From Terripilifer ovatus (lineage in GTDB: Bacteria; Pseudomonadota; Alphaproteobacteria; Rhizobiales; Beijerinckiaceae), in assembly GCA_029222685.1 (NCBI GenBank), contig JARHVB010000008.1, positions 124,001 to 188,000 of the forward strand: a stretch of DNA of 64,000 nucleotides, written 5' to 3'. The notes beneath the pieces are model-generated. The model saw only the letters and a list, made by a program, of their open reading frames with translations. It was not told where the DNA came from and did not search any database. Each line of letters opens with the position of its first letter. The first letter of the stretch is position 1. The position numbers and the translations under genes are program-made. Shown here piece after piece: positions 1 to 8,567 of the stretch.

Positions 1-384
1 CGCCATCAAGCTGCTGAGCACGCCGGCGTCGAAAAAACGCCCGAACTGCACCTCCGCGGCCCAGACGGAAACGGCGATCATCTCGTCGAGCCGTCCGGGC
101 TTCATGCCCGGCACGCACGGCTCACCGTTGACCCGCACCTGAGACAGCAGGCCTTCCATCAGCCGGCGCGTGGCGCTGGAATTGCGGTCGCGCATCGCCT
201 GGGCGAAGGCCGCGACAAACGCCTTTTCGCCGGCGATCTTGCTGCCCTCCGCGCCCACCATGGCCTCGATGATCTGGGCGAACGGCCCCACCACATCGAG
301 CATGAGATCGGCGAGGTCGAACGCCTCCCACCCCAGAATCTCATCGAATTTATAGACGTCCTTGCCGATCTTCTTCTCAGCCAT
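1..384 (-). CDS. Putative phage tail assembly chaperone-like protein, partial
   Basis: An open minus-strand frame starts at ATG 384 and runs off the left edge, so 128 residues are visible and the C-terminus is missing. It opens MAEKKIGKDVYKFDEI and is largely helical and acidic. It starts two bases after the stop of the tail-tube gene. In contractile-tail phages the gene after the tube is usually a small tail assembly chaperone preceding the tape measure, so the role is inferred from position only; I recognise no motif. The frame is uninterrupted, which makes it the best coding frame in this stretch. Confidence 0.6.
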   Translation of the reverse strand, partial: MAEKKIGKDVYKFDEILGWEAFDLADLMLDVVGPFAQIIEAMVGAEGSKIAGEKAFVAAFAQAMRDRNSSATRRLMEGLLSQVRVNGEPCVPGMKPGRLDEMIAVSVWAAEVQFGRFFDAGVLSSLMA

Positions 385-386
385 GC

Positions 387-831
387 TCAGCCCCTCGCCA
401 CGTCAATGGTGCCGGGTTCCCAGCACGGACAGAAGATTTCCCATTCGCGCTCGGAGGCGTTCTTGCCCTTCTGCGGCATAGCCTCCTTGGTGACGATGGC
501 CGTGGTGCAGCCGCCGGATTCGCCGCAGCTCAGATCGACGAAGCCGATGTTGAACGTGAGGCCGGTCAGCGCGCCGGCGCGCTGGCGCGAGACCTTGTTG
601 ATTGGCCGGGCTGGTCTGCAGCAGTTTCAGGGTCAGTTTCGCCGAACGGTCGGCGCTGATGGAGACGATGGAGGCGCCGTCGGCGCCGATCAGCGGTGTG
701 CCCAGTTCGGTACTTCGTTCAAGCTTGATCACGTCGTCGCCGTCGGCAAATCCCTGAATGCGGACGCCGTCAATCTGCAGGACGACATTGTCCATGCCGT
801 AGACGCCAAAGGGCGCGGTATCTTGTGCCAT
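387..831 (-). pseudogene. Phage tail tube protein gene, frameshifted
   Basis: The N-terminal frame from ATG 831 is coherent up to about base 603, ending in the segment LKLLQTSPANQ. After that the frame turns arginine-rich and implausible, while a neighbouring minus frame continues coherently (NKVSRQRAGALTG, later EREWEIF) to a TGA at 387-389, just before the next gene. The distance from 831 to 387 is 445 bases, one more than a multiple of three, so there is either a one-base insertion or a two-base deletion near 600-606. Position after the sheath and the beta-rich N-terminus fit a contractile-tail tube protein. Loss of the tube would stop virion assembly. A sequencing error is the alternative. 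Confidence 0.65.
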
Positions 832-855
832 GGTTCAAACCTCAAAATGCGCAGT

Positions 856-2286
856 TCAGAACTGCATGGTCATGGAAACGGTGACGTAGTGAATGGCTCC
901 AGCGTAGCGGAACTTCACCTTGATGTCGGGTGCGATGCGGTTGCGCCGCTGCGTCACCGGCACATTGGCCACATCGTCAACCTGGATCTCGAAGGCGGGC
1001 AGGCGCAGGCCCGTCTCGGCGTCCTCGATGTCGGCGATGATGCCCGCGGCAAAGGCGCGCCGCAGCGGCGGCTCGACGCCGCCGGAAATCACCAGGCTGA
1101 CGCCGCCGGTCGTGTAGGGAATGCGCTGGGTGTTGGCGAGCAGCGACAGGACGGATTCCTGCGTGCGCGCCTTCAGCCAGTCGGCCGCATGGATCTCGTC
1201 GATGAAGGCCCCGCTCGGCACCGTGCCCTCCAGCAGCATGTTGACGCCGCCGATGTTGACATAGGTGTTGGCCGAATGGCCGGCCGCGCTCTGCACGCCG
1301 AGACCGGGAATGAAGCCGGTGATGGCCTGCACGATGCCGGACGTGCGGTCGATCGGATCGACGCCCGGCAGGTTCTTGAACTTCATCGTATAGGCCTGGC
1401 CGCTGTCGATCACGCCCTGGCGCGCCAGGTTGAAATTGGCCTGGTCGAGATCGCGCCCGGCGGCGTATCCCCAGGCGGCGGCGGCCAGATAGGAATTCGG
1501 GTCCGTGTGATAGAAGCACGGCGAGCGGTCGTAGGCCTTGTCCTCGCAATATTCGGCGATCGAGCCGCCGAATTTCGGCGCCGTCGCCGTATGCACGCCC
1601 GACTGCGTGCCCGTGGTGGCGATGGCGCCGCCGCCGGCGCTGGCTGAGACGGAGAACGTGTTCGTCGCCGGTGACACCACATAATAGGTCGTGCCCGCCA
1701 CGAGACCGGTCGGCAGCGCGCCGGTGGTAGAGAAGCGCACCGGATCGCCGGCAAGCAGACCATGCGCCGTCCAGCTGATCACGCCGGGCGTGGCGATGGT
1801 CATCGTCACCGTGGAGGTGGCGTCGGCGACGGCGCCGACGGTCTCCGTATCGACATCGTTGGTGTCGAGGCCGAAGATGACGGCATGCGTCTCCGCCCAG
1901 TCGGCGAGCGTGCGCTGGTTGGCGGTGTCGTTCAGCCCCTTCAGGTGCAGGCCCCAATACCAGTCGTTGTCGGCGGCATAAATGCTGTCCAGTTCGTCGG
2001 CGAAGACGCCGGCCGGGTTGAAATAGGCCAGCTTCAACTGGCGTGGCCTGATGCGTGCCTGGAAGAAGCGCGACGCCGCCTTGTATTCTTCGGTCGAGGA
2101 CGCCCAGTCGGCGGCAACCACCTCGATCGCCGAGTAGAGCTTGGTGCGGTGGCTGGCATCGAGCGAGCCCGCCACTGTGGAGGGCGTCAGCAGAAGTGCG
2201 GTGAGAAAGCCCTGCGCCGAGGCAAAGCGATCCTGCCGGGTGATGGTGACATCCACCACCCGGTTATAAGGAAGACGAGCGGGCAT
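856..2286 (-). CDS. Phage tail sheath protein (DUF3383 family)
   Basis: This 476-residue protein is the contractile sheath that surrounds the tail tube and drives genome injection. The N-terminus (MPARLPYNRVVDVTIT) and the overall layout match DUF3383 sheath-like proteins of myoviruses. Residues about 145-235 form a Gly/Ala/Thr-rich beta domain containing WTAHGL and GTTYYV segments, of a type often inserted into phage structural proteins and probably exposed on the surface. The gene lies directly between the neck protein (abutting at 2286/2287) and the tail tube. The frame is intact. Confidence 0.8.
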   Translation of the reverse strand: MPARLPYNRVVDVTITRQDRFASAQGFLTALLLTPSTVAGSLDASHRTKLYSAIEVVAADWASSTEEYKAASRFFQARIRPRQLKLAYFNPAGVFADELDSIYAADNDWYWGLHLKGLNDTANQRTLADWAETHAVIFGLDTNDVDTETVGAVADATSTVTMTIATPGVISWTAHGLLAGDPVRFSTTGALPTGLVAGTTYYVVSPATNTFSVSASAGGGAIATTGTQSGVHTATAPKFGGSIAEYCEDKAYDRSPCFYHTDPNSYLAAAAWGYAAGRDLDQANFNLARQGVIDSGQAYTMKFKNLPGVDPIDRTSGIVQAITGFIPGLGVQSAAGHSANTYVNIGGVNMLLEGTVPSGAFIDEIHAADWLKARTQESVLSLLANTQRIPYTTGGVSLVISGGVEPPLRRAFAAGIIADIEDAETGLRLPAFEIQVDDVANVPVTQRRNRIAPDIKVKFRYAGAIHYVTVSMTMQF

Positions 2287-2892
2287 TTATGCGCCTTTCT
2301 GAAAAGAGAATTCGGTTTCAACACGGCTCGCGCCCTCACCCTCGAGAGAGACGCTGCCCGTCTCGATGGTGTCGATGGCGACAAGTTCGACACGCAGCGC
2401 CGCCAGTTCGACTTCGAACCGGGCGCGGCCTTCCCATTGCTGGCCGACCAGCTCCGGTTCATAGGAAATGTCGCGGACCGTGCGCGGCAGCAGGCCGCCC
2501 AGGTCCGACAGCGCCCGTTCCGAGCGGAAGGCCGACTGGAACAGCCGCGCATAATCGCCGGCGCGGCTGGCGTAGAAATCTAACCGATAGCGATGCAGCT
2601 CGGATGTCGTGCGCGTCTCGGTGGCGACGGCCACGGCCTGCAACGCCGGATCGCTCGCCTGGCGCGAGCGATCCAGCACCACCGCCTCACCATAGCTGCG
2701 GTAGTCGGCCTCGGCGGTATCTTTCGTGCCCAGGAATGTGATCAGCCCATAAGGCCCATTCGGCACGGGCGCTGTCTGATAGGCCCGGTTGATGGCGACC
2801 AGCGGCTTGTAGAGCGCATCGATGAACCTGCGCTCCTTGTTGATCGCGCACATGAAGGCATGGATCGCCTCAAACGCTTCGTCCTCGGTCAT
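2287..2892 (-). CDS. Phage neck terminator protein (gp12-like)
   Basis: This 201-residue protein resembles the gp12-like / LIC_12616 family, which forms part of the head-tail neck of contractile-tail phages. The start is placed at ATG 2892 (MTEDEAFEAIHAF); the frame is open further upstream but that extension overlaps the preceding gene. It overlaps the upstream gene by 23 bases and abuts the sheath gene, consistent with one translated structural operon. The family match is by general sequence pattern and gene order, with no catalytic motif to confirm it. Confidence 0.65.
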   Translation of the reverse strand: MTEDEAFEAIHAFMCAINKERRFIDALYKPLVAINRAYQTAPVPNGPYGLITFLGTKDTAEADYRSYGEAVVLDRSRQASDPALQAVAVATETRTTSELHRYRLDFYASRAGDYARLFQSAFRSERALSDLGGLLPRTVRDISYEPELVGQQWEGRARFEVELAALRVELVAIDTIETGSVSLEGEGASRVETEFSFQKGA

Positions 2893-3256
2893 AAATCCGT
2901 TTCCCGATGCAGCGCGTGAATCCGGCCTCGACGCGAAAGCCATGCAGGGTGATGCGATAGGCGATGCCCGTCTCGTCGATCACGATGTCGGATGTTGCTT
3001 CATCGTCGCTGACCCGCAGCTCGGCGGCGGTCCAGATGAGGCGGTGCTCGTCGGCGATCTCGCCTCGCGGCAATTGCGCGATCTCCTCGCCCTTGAGCGG
3101 ATGAATGACGGCACGGATCGGCGTGTCGCCTGGGATGCCGTCATGGTAGGCGCCATAACGGTCATCCCAGGCGCCCGCGACGCGCCGGCGGATCGCCGGG
3201 CGCGCCATGGCCGAAATCGCCAGCAAGGCCGGCGACAAATTGTTTGAGAAGGTCAT
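2870..3256 (-). CDS. Phage head-tail joining-type hypothetical protein
   Basis: A 128-residue protein starting at ATG 3256 (MTFSNNLSPALLAI). It sits between the DUF4054 protein and the neck protein and overlaps the latter by 23 bases. This slot in myovirus modules normally holds a small minor head or neck protein. I see no recognisable motif, so function is from position only. The longer open frame to 3328 is less likely because it would overlap the DUF4054 gene. Confidence 0.55.
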   Translation of the reverse strand: MTFSNNLSPALLAISAMARPAIRRRVAGAWDDRYGAYHDGIPGDTPIRAVIHPLKGEEIAQLPRGEIADEHRLIWTAAELRVSDDEATSDIVIDETGIAYRITLHGFRVEAGFTRCIGKRIYDRGRSV

Positions 3257-3269
3257 GGATTGCGTCCGC

Positions 3270-3674
3270 TCAGGCCACAACGACGGCAGCGACATTGCGC
3301 CGCCGCAAATCGAGATAGCGGCGGCCATAGACCGTATCCGCCAGGCTGCCTTCGGCCGCGTTCCTGAGCGTATAGCGCACCCGGCCCTGAGTGGAGAACG
3401 TCGTCTTCACATCACCGACCTCAACGGCACTGACGGGTCCTGCCACATCGACATTGCCGTCGCCGGGTTCAACCGCGATGCCGCCATAGCCATCGAGCGT
3501 CAGCAGATGCGCCGCATAGGCCAGGATGCCGGGCTGCTGATCGGCGATGGCCCAGCCTTCGCTGACCGCGCCGCTGGCCTCGGCGATCACGAGATAGATG
3601 AGAGCGTCGTCGACGTTGGTGAAGGATGGATAGCGCAGCTTGAACGCGGCGGCTGTGGGAGTTACGACAGGCAT
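3270..3674 (-). CDS. DUF4054 phage head-tail connector protein
   Basis: A 134-residue protein starting at ATG 3674. The N-terminus (FKLRYPSFTNVDDALIYLVI) is the typical opening of DUF4054 proteins, small head-completion or connector proteins found just after the capsid gene in myovirus-type prophages. Residues 50-60 (AYAAHLLTLDGYGG) are also characteristic. It follows the capsid gene after a 150-base palindromic spacer and precedes the neck genes. Confidence 0.7.
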   Translation of the reverse strand: MPVVTPTAAAFKLRYPSFTNVDDALIYLVIAEASGAVSEGWAIADQQPGILAYAAHLLTLDGYGGIAVEPGDGNVDVAGPVSAVEVGDVKTTFSTQGRVRYTLRNAAEGSLADTVYGRRYLDLRRRNVAAVVVA

Positions 3675-3703
3675 ATGAAGGGAAGCCTTTCGAAGAGCGC
3701 GGC

Positions 3704-3820
3704 TGACGCCCCCGTCCTTCGAGACGCGCCTTGCAGGCGCTCCTCAGGATGAGGGCTTCTGGTAGGAGCCCTCATCCTGAGGAGCCTGCGCAGCAGGCGT
3801 CTCGAAGGACGAGGGCGTCA
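3704..3820. repeat. Large palindromic REP-like element between capsid and DUF4054 genes
   Basis: The 117 bases form a long imperfect inverted repeat. The outer arms TGACGCCC / GAGGGCGTCA and inner arms CTTCGAGACGC / GCGTCTCGAAG pair, and a central CTCATCCTGAGGAG palindrome forms the tip. This resembles a dispersed intergenic palindrome common in Hyphomicrobiales chromosomes. Its presence inside a phage structural operon suggests host repeats have moved into an old prophage, or that it now acts as an RNA hairpin between the genes. Confidence 0.75.
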
Positions 3821-3828
3821 GGCGAGTC

Positions 3829-4854
3829 CTAGGTCATCTTTGCCCGCTGCAGCATCTCCGGCCGCGTGCAGATGAACAGCGGATAGGAGTAGATCTCCTC
3901 CCGCACCCAGGCTTCGCGATCGCGGTCGGGAATCACGATGGCATAGAGCTCGCGCCCCAGCGTATTCACGTAAGGCCCGAACTCGGCCGGCGCATAGCCC
4001 ACCTCGAACACATCCGTCGCGCCGACCGGAAAGAACTTCGCCTTCGTCGCGTCCACCGCCACCGTCGTATTGTCGTCGGTGCCGCGATAATTGTGCCAGG
4101 TGATACCGCCATAGGTGAACGCCTGGAACGACAGGTTCTGGCGCAGATCGGCGGCTGCAGCCCAGTTGAGATAGGTCGTCTCCACCTCCGGATGGGTAAT
4201 CAGCAGATCGAAAAAGTCGTCACCGACCAGGGCATGCACGGTCGTACCCAGGGTCCACGCCCCCTTCGAGGCGCGCTGCATGGCGCGCACCACGGCCGTG
4301 CACTTCTTGCGCACGGCGCCAGCCGCCGGGTTGGCGTTGTCCAGATCGAAATCGATTTCGGCCGGCTGGGTGATGCCGAATTCGGTGAACCAGTTCTTCA
4401 GCACAGTGGAATTGTCGGCGTCATAGACGATGCCCTGCAGGGCGCCGAGGCGCAGGTGCTCATGCGTCAGCTCCATGTCGTCGCGTAGCCGCGCGCCGCG
4501 CCGCAGCACCTCCGCCATCACCTGGGTCAGTTCGCTTTCGCTGCCGAAGGCGCGGATGCCCTGCAGCTCCTCGGCATAGAGCGTCGTCGATTTCGCCAGG
4601 CGATTGGTGCGGAAGTCGCGGATATCCCGCTTGTCGTTGGTGAGTTCGCTCGGCGGCGCCCCGATCTCGCTGGTCGGGATCAGGGACAGCACGCCGTTGT
4701 AGCGCTCGACGGCGATCGAGCGCGTCCGCGACGGGCGCGGCGTGAACAGGCCGAGCGAGCCGAGCAGCTGCGGCTTGTAGTCGATCTTGGCGAAAGCGGT
4801 CGTCAGGCTGATCATCGAAAACGGATCGGCGGAAAAGACGTTCATTGCGGTCAT
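3829..4854 (-). CDS. Phage major capsid protein E
   Basis: A 341-residue capsid protein of the lambda gpE family, the main building block of the head. The family pattern is clear: RTRSIAVERYNGVLSLIP near residue 45, an EELQGIRAFGSESE segment near 95, LRLGALQGIVYDAD near 135, and NWFTEFGI near 155. Length is the usual 340-350. The decoration protein gene precedes it across a hairpin-forming spacer. A second ATG lies three codons downstream and could be the true start. Confidence 0.88.
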   Translation of the reverse strand: MTAMNVFSADPFSMISLTTAFAKIDYKPQLLGSLGLFTPRPSRTRSIAVERYNGVLSLIPTSEIGAPPSELTNDKRDIRDFRTNRLAKSTTLYAEELQGIRAFGSESELTQVMAEVLRRGARLRDDMELTHEHLRLGALQGIVYDADNSTVLKNWFTEFGITQPAEIDFDLDNANPAAGAVRKKCTAVVRAMQRASKGAWTLGTTVHALVGDDFFDLLITHPEVETTYLNWAAAADLRQNLSFQAFTYGGITWHNYRGTDDNTTVAVDATKAKFFPVGATDVFEVGYAPAEFGPYVNTLGRELYAIVIPDRDREAWVREEIYSYPLFICTRPEMLQRAKMT

Positions 4855-4922
4855 GTGTAAAACGCTCCCATAGCGTTTTCCGATCCGCTAGGGTCGGAAA
4901 GACGCGTCTATTTCGAAAAAGC

Positions 4923-4970
4923 GCGCATTTTCTTCACGCGAAGTGGTGCCCACTTCGCGTGAAAATGCGC
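4923..4970. repeat. Inverted repeat between decoration and capsid genes
   Basis: Arms TCACGCGAAGTG (4934-4945) and CACTTCGCGTGA (4951-4962) pair perfectly around a short loop, and GCGCATTTT / AAAATGCGC extend the stem after a small bulge. The right arm touches the stop codon of the decoration gene. As RNA it would be a strong hairpin that could uncouple expression of the two head genes, or it may be another host-type dispersed palindrome. No T-tract follows it. Confidence 0.7.
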
Positions 4971-5593
4971 TACCGCACGATGATGCCGACGGCGGCAAGC
5001 TGGGCGGCTTTCGTCGCCTTCTTGTTCGCGTCATCGACGGTGGAATGATAGGAAAGATGCGCGCCCGCCACTTCGGCGCTGCGGGTGACGGCGACAGCCG
5101 GCGCATCGGCCGAGGTGGCGTCGACCGCGCCCCACAGAATGCCGTTGCCGATATCGCCGACGGCCGCGGCCACATATTTGCCCGAGCCTGCGACAACCGT
5201 GATGTCGAAACCATCGCCCGCGACAAACGGCGTGCCGCCGGCCGTGATCGTAAAGCCGACATCATCGGCAAACGCCGTCGCCGTCGCGCCATTGCCGAGG
5301 CTGAAGCCGTCGGGATCTTCGACAACGAAAACCGTCGCCGCCGTAAATCGCACCATATACACGCCGGTCTTGGCGCCGGTGAGCACCGTGACGGCGGAGA
5401 TCGTGCCGTTGCCGGTATTGCCGCCGGATTTGGCGGCGGCGGTCGCCGCCCCCAGCGCCTGTTTCGATAGCACCGTGCCGGCGGCAAGCTTGCCCTGCCC
5501 CGAAGCGATGATGATGGCGTCACGGGAGCGGAAGCCGCGGGCCTCCGAAATCATAAACTCGGCCGTGGCGCGGCCTTCGGTAAACACAGTCAT
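4970..5593 (-). CDS. Phage head decoration protein (gpD-type) with inserted domain
   Basis: A 207-residue protein. Residues 1-60 (TEGRATAEFMISEARGFRSRD) and the C-terminal 50 residues form a lambda gpD-like decoration protein that stabilises the expanded capsid. Between them, residues about 60-145 form a Gly/Thr/Val-rich beta domain with GNGTI, DPDGFSLG and AGDGFDITV segments. Lambda gpD itself is only about 110 residues, so the extra length comes from this insert. It lies two bases from the DUF2213 gene and upstream of the capsid gene. Confidence 0.75.
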   Translation of the reverse strand: MTVFTEGRATAEFMISEARGFRSRDAIIIASGQGKLAAGTVLSKQALGAATAAAKSGGNTGNGTISAVTVLTGAKTGVYMVRFTAATVFVVEDPDGFSLGNGATATAFADDVGFTITAGGTPFVAGDGFDITVVAGSGKYVAAAVGDIGNGILWGAVDATSADAPAVAVTRSAEVAGAHLSYHSTVDDANKKATKAAQLAAVGIIVR

Positions 5594-5594
5594 A

Positions 5595-6638
5595 TTATCG
5601 ATCCTTCTTCATCGCGACGCTGGAGGAAGCAAAGGCGCTATCCCAGACGTTGACGGGTTGGCGGTGAGCGACATCCATCTGCACGGCATGTGCGAGGGAA
5701 TCATCGTGAGGGGTTTGACGTCTGGCCCGCGCGGCGGCGGCAAGCACTTCGAACGAGGCGCTTATGTAATCGTCGCTCCTGTCCTTGACGGCCGCTTCGC
5801 CCAGCGCGGACGCGACACAGGCGCGGCAGATCTCGGCGATGCTCCTGCCTTTGATGACGGGCGGCGGATCGACGATGATCTGAGCGGCGGCGATCACCGC
5901 CTGGCGCTCCTCGATGCGGGCATCGAGGTTGTTTTCCGCGTCGGCAAGGCGGGCATCGCGCGCGGCGATCTCGTCCGCATGGGTCCTGGTCAGCGCCGCC
6001 AGTTCGCCGGCCTTCGCATCGAGCGCCTTGCGCGCATCGGCCAGTTGGCACTCGGCTTCGGCAAGTCTCGCCGCGAGCTGCTCAAGCGTCGGCGCGAAAT
6101 GGCGGTCGCCGATCCGGCATTCGGGTCCTGCCCGCGCCACATCGACAAGGGCCAGATGATTGCCCCTGATGTTGCGCTGAACCGCGTCATACGCCTCGCC
6201 GGCGGGCGTCAGGCCGGCGGTGAAATCGAGCGTGCAGCTATAGCCGACGGAGAGCTGCCGCTTGCCGGACCGCACAGCCTCGATCGCAGCCTGGTCCATC
6301 AGCGCCAGATCGAGCGCCACGAAATCTCCGTCGCGCACCACCCGGCCGCCGGTGTTGCCGACCGCCAGGTCCTTCCAGTTCTGCGCGCTGACGAAGCCGT
6401 CGGGATGATCGAGCGTGATCGGCCGGTGGGCCAGCGAGGCCATGGCGGCGTCGGCAAAGACCTCCTCTTCGGGCCGGTAGACACGCACGACCTCGAGATC
6501 GCCGCGCCCGACCGACGCACCGCCATAGGCCTGCACGCCCGCGCGGGCAATCCTGGCGCGCCCAACTACATAGCCGTCCTTGGTGACTCGCGTCGACGCG
6601 CCGTCGAAGAGGACAGCGTCGGTAAATTCAATCTGCAT
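5595..6638 (-). CDS. DUF2213 phage head morphogenesis protein
   Basis: A 347-residue protein starting at ATG 6638, which has GAGG upstream; the frame stays open further but that stretch is non-coding in character and contains a REP palindrome. Residues 1-165 match the DUF2213 pattern (LDHPDGFVSAQNW, VGNTGG, SVGYSC). This domain is found next to phage portals and is thought to act as prohead protease or scaffold. Residues about 175-265 are Ala/Glu/Lys-rich and heptad-like, probably a scaffolding coiled coil. In related phages it directly follows the portal gene; here 6.7 kb of other genes intervene. Confidence 0.75.
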   Translation of the reverse strand: MQIEFTDAVLFDGASTRVTKDGYVVGRARIARAGVQAYGGASVGRGDLEVVRVYRPEEEVFADAAMASLAHRPITLDHPDGFVSAQNWKDLAVGNTGGRVVRDGDFVALDLALMDQAAIEAVRSGKRQLSVGYSCTLDFTAGLTPAGEAYDAVQRNIRGNHLALVDVARAGPECRIGDRHFAPTLEQLAARLAEAECQLADARKALDAKAGELAALTRTHADEIAARDARLADAENNLDARIEERQAVIAAAQIIVDPPPVIKGRSIAEICRACVASALGEAAVKDRSDDYISASFEVLAAAARARRQTPHDDSLAHAVQMDVAHRQPVNVWDSAFASSSVAMKKDR

Positions 6639-6710
6639 GAGGGACCTCGGTTGAGAAAGGAGCCAGTGGCAATAGGCAGTCGGCAGCAGCGCCGCCACCT
6701 CCCAGCGCGT

Positions 6711-6740
6711 CGTGGCCGGGCTTGTCCCGGCCATCCACGC
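6711..6740. repeat. REP-like palindrome at the left junction of the inserted block
   Basis: CGTGGCCGGG and CCCGGCCATCCACG form an imperfect palindrome around CTTGT. This is a common dispersed intergenic repeat in Hyphomicrobiales. It lies just outside the DUF2213 gene, where phage genes stop and host-like genes begin. Confidence 0.7.
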
Positions 6741-6963
6741 CGCGGTGCGCTGCCACGATGGAAGGGAGAGAAAGGCAGCCAAATCGGCCTTCTGGCTTAC
6801 GATTCAGGGAAGCCGCAGCCGAACCTCGACATCCCACGTTTCATCGCCGCCAAACGCAGCTATGATCCCGGCCTGCTGTTTCGTAATATGATGTGGGATG
6901 CCTGTATCGCCGGCTGCTGCCGGTCATGTTCATCTGCTTTGACGAGACGTGAGTGAGGCTTCG

Positions 6964-7263
6964 ATGCGCTCAGCCATGGCATGTAAAGCACTCCAGTCAA
7001 AAAAGTGCCTCGAACTCGACTACCACGGCTTTCGCAGAGTGGTCGAAGTCCATACCGTCGGGCGATCCTCGGAAAACACCCTGATCCTGCGCGCCTGGCA
7101 GGTCCGCGGCGGCAGCCTCGGCGGCGAGCCTGCGGGTTGGAAGCTGATGCATCTCGATGAGATCACCAACGCACATCTGACCGCCGAACGCTCCATGGCG
7201 CCTCGCCCGGACTACAATCCGAAGGACCCGGCGATGGCTGGCGGCATCATCTGCAAGGTTTGA
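6964..7263 (+). CDS. Small WYL-domain-like protein
   Basis: A 99-residue protein; ATG 6964 follows a GAGG motif, with an in-frame GTG at 6949 as alternative. Residues 10-75 (LELDYHGFRRVVEVHTVG, then ILRAWQVRGG and GWKLMHLDEI) resemble an isolated WYL ligand-sensing domain, normally the regulatory part of larger helix-turn-helix proteins; no DNA-binding domain is present. The C-terminal tail (YNPKDPAMAGGIICKV) is repeated at 9186-9254. It is the first gene of the block that separates the phage head genes. Confidence 0.55.
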   Translation: MRSAMACKALQSKKCLELDYHGFRRVVEVHTVGRSSENTLILRAWQVRGGSLGGEPAGWKLMHLDEITNAHLTAERSMAPRPDYNPKDPAMAGGIICKV

Positions 7264-7374
7264 GGCAAGTCGCGCAACGAGGCTGCGGACCTGTGCGCCA
7301 TCGCACGCAGCCCCCGTCGGATATGGCGCAAATGAGCCGGCGTATCCACAGAACCATCAGCCCACAGCGATAAA

Positions 7375-7962
7375 ATGCCGCCGTTCCTCTCGTTCGACTA
7401 TTATAATTACATCGCCCTCGCAATCATGCTGCCGGCGATTGTGTTCGCCTATATCAGAGGACGAGGGGCAGCCTGGACGCAAGTCCCGCTTGTCGCCCTT
7501 GTGATCGCTTCGATCGGTCCAAGCATTTTCGCGATAGCGATCTGGCTTGGCTACACGCTTGGCATCATCCATCCCGGCCCCGCCGGCTATCGTCTATCGA
7601 CGCTGATCCGTGACCTGCCCATCGATTTCGCTGCGGCAAACTGGGGTTTCGCGGCGCTTTACGTGATCTGCCGCCTATGGCCGGCGCTCGGCGCGGCGAA
7701 GCCGGCGATGTGGGCGTCCGTCGCAGCCATGTCCCTGCCGAACGTGGCTTTGTTTTCCTTGGCCTGGGAGATGGTCTCCAATGTCTTTGATGCAGGTCAG
7801 GGCATTGGCGTCGTCCTGGCCATGGTCAGCTTTCCCATCGTCAATCTTGATGTGGGCTTCGGCATCGGTCCTGTCGTTGCCGCGCTCACGGCTCCGATCC
7901 CGCTCCTCGGCCTGACCGCCTGGCTTGCGGCCCAGTGCGTCGCATGGCTGGTACGCGAATAA
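7375..7962 (+). CDS. Hypothetical inner-membrane protein
   Basis: A 195-residue hydrophobic protein with about six predicted membrane segments (for example near residues 10-25, 35-60, 85-100 and 110-130). The start ATG 7375 is the first in the frame. I recognise no family. It lies between the WYL-like gene and another small gene on the same strand, in the host-like block embedded in the prophage. Confidence 0.55.
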   Translation: MPPFLSFDYYNYIALAIMLPAIVFAYIRGRGAAWTQVPLVALVIASIGPSIFAIAIWLGYTLGIIHPGPAGYRLSTLIRDLPIDFAAANWGFAALYVICRLWPALGAAKPAMWASVAAMSLPNVALFSLAWEMVSNVFDAGQGIGVVLAMVSFPIVNLDVGFGIGPVVAALTAPIPLLGLTAWLAAQCVAWLVRE

Positions 7963-8088
7963 GCACCATCAGCGCCCTCGCGTCCGCTCATCGAGAATTC
8001 GGCAGATTTATTACCGCAGCCGCCCCGTTCTCGTGTAGAAGACAGGTCCCGGAGCTTGTCGTCCGAAGCTCCCAATGAGGATTTTGAT

Positions 8089-8391
8089 ATGGACGATCTC
8101 TATGAACATGCCCGCGAGCAGTTCTTCGACGCCCTCAGAGCGATGGCAATCTCGAGCTTTGACATCCAGTCCCGCCTGGCTGACGCCTATGTGAGCATTC
8201 GCGAGGTCACGCTCGATGAATTCGACGATGATCCTGAGCTCAAGCTGAAACTGGCGCGCATTCTCGATCTGCTGGCCGTCGACACCCGCGACGTCGATGA
8301 CGAGGTGGTGGAAACCACCCACCGCATGACCGACATCGAAGCCGCGAAGGTGGCCCACCTGATCTGCGATTTCTACTACGAATTGGGATAG
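8089..8391 (+). CDS. Hypothetical acidic protein
   Basis: A 100-residue acidic helical protein. ATG 8089 is preceded by GAGG at a good distance; a TTG start at 8056 is possible but less likely. It contains Asp/Glu-rich stretches such as LDEFDDDPELK and has no cysteine-based motif or signal peptide. Function unknown. Confidence 0.5.
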   Translation: MDDLYEHAREQFFDALRAMAISSFDIQSRLADAYVSIREVTLDEFDDDPELKLKLARILDLLAVDTRDVDDEVVETTHRMTDIEAAKVAHLICDFYYELG

Positions 8392-8567
8392 GTCTGCCGG
8401 CAAATGAAAACTCAAGCTACGCTTGGGGAACCAGGGCCGCCATGAGAGTCATGCTCAAATCCGGACGGCAAGGCTATGGCTGTTGAGCATCGCCCGCCGT
8501 TTGCGCCGATCGGCTTGACGCAACGACCTTGAACAATTGCCGAAGGTCCTCATTCAACCACGCATGT

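Noticed and set aside
406..1647. 413-residue plus-strand open frame opposite the tail genes
   Set aside because: Rich in Gly/Arg/Ala without family pattern; it is the complement of the tube and sheath genes, which are better supported.
3704..3820. CRISPR or IS end
   Set aside because: A single large palindrome without repeated spacers, transposase or target duplication; it fits a REP-like element.
5085..6956. 623-residue plus-strand open frame
   Set aside because: Antisense to the decoration and DUF2213 genes; composition is arbitrary and no ribosome site is seen.
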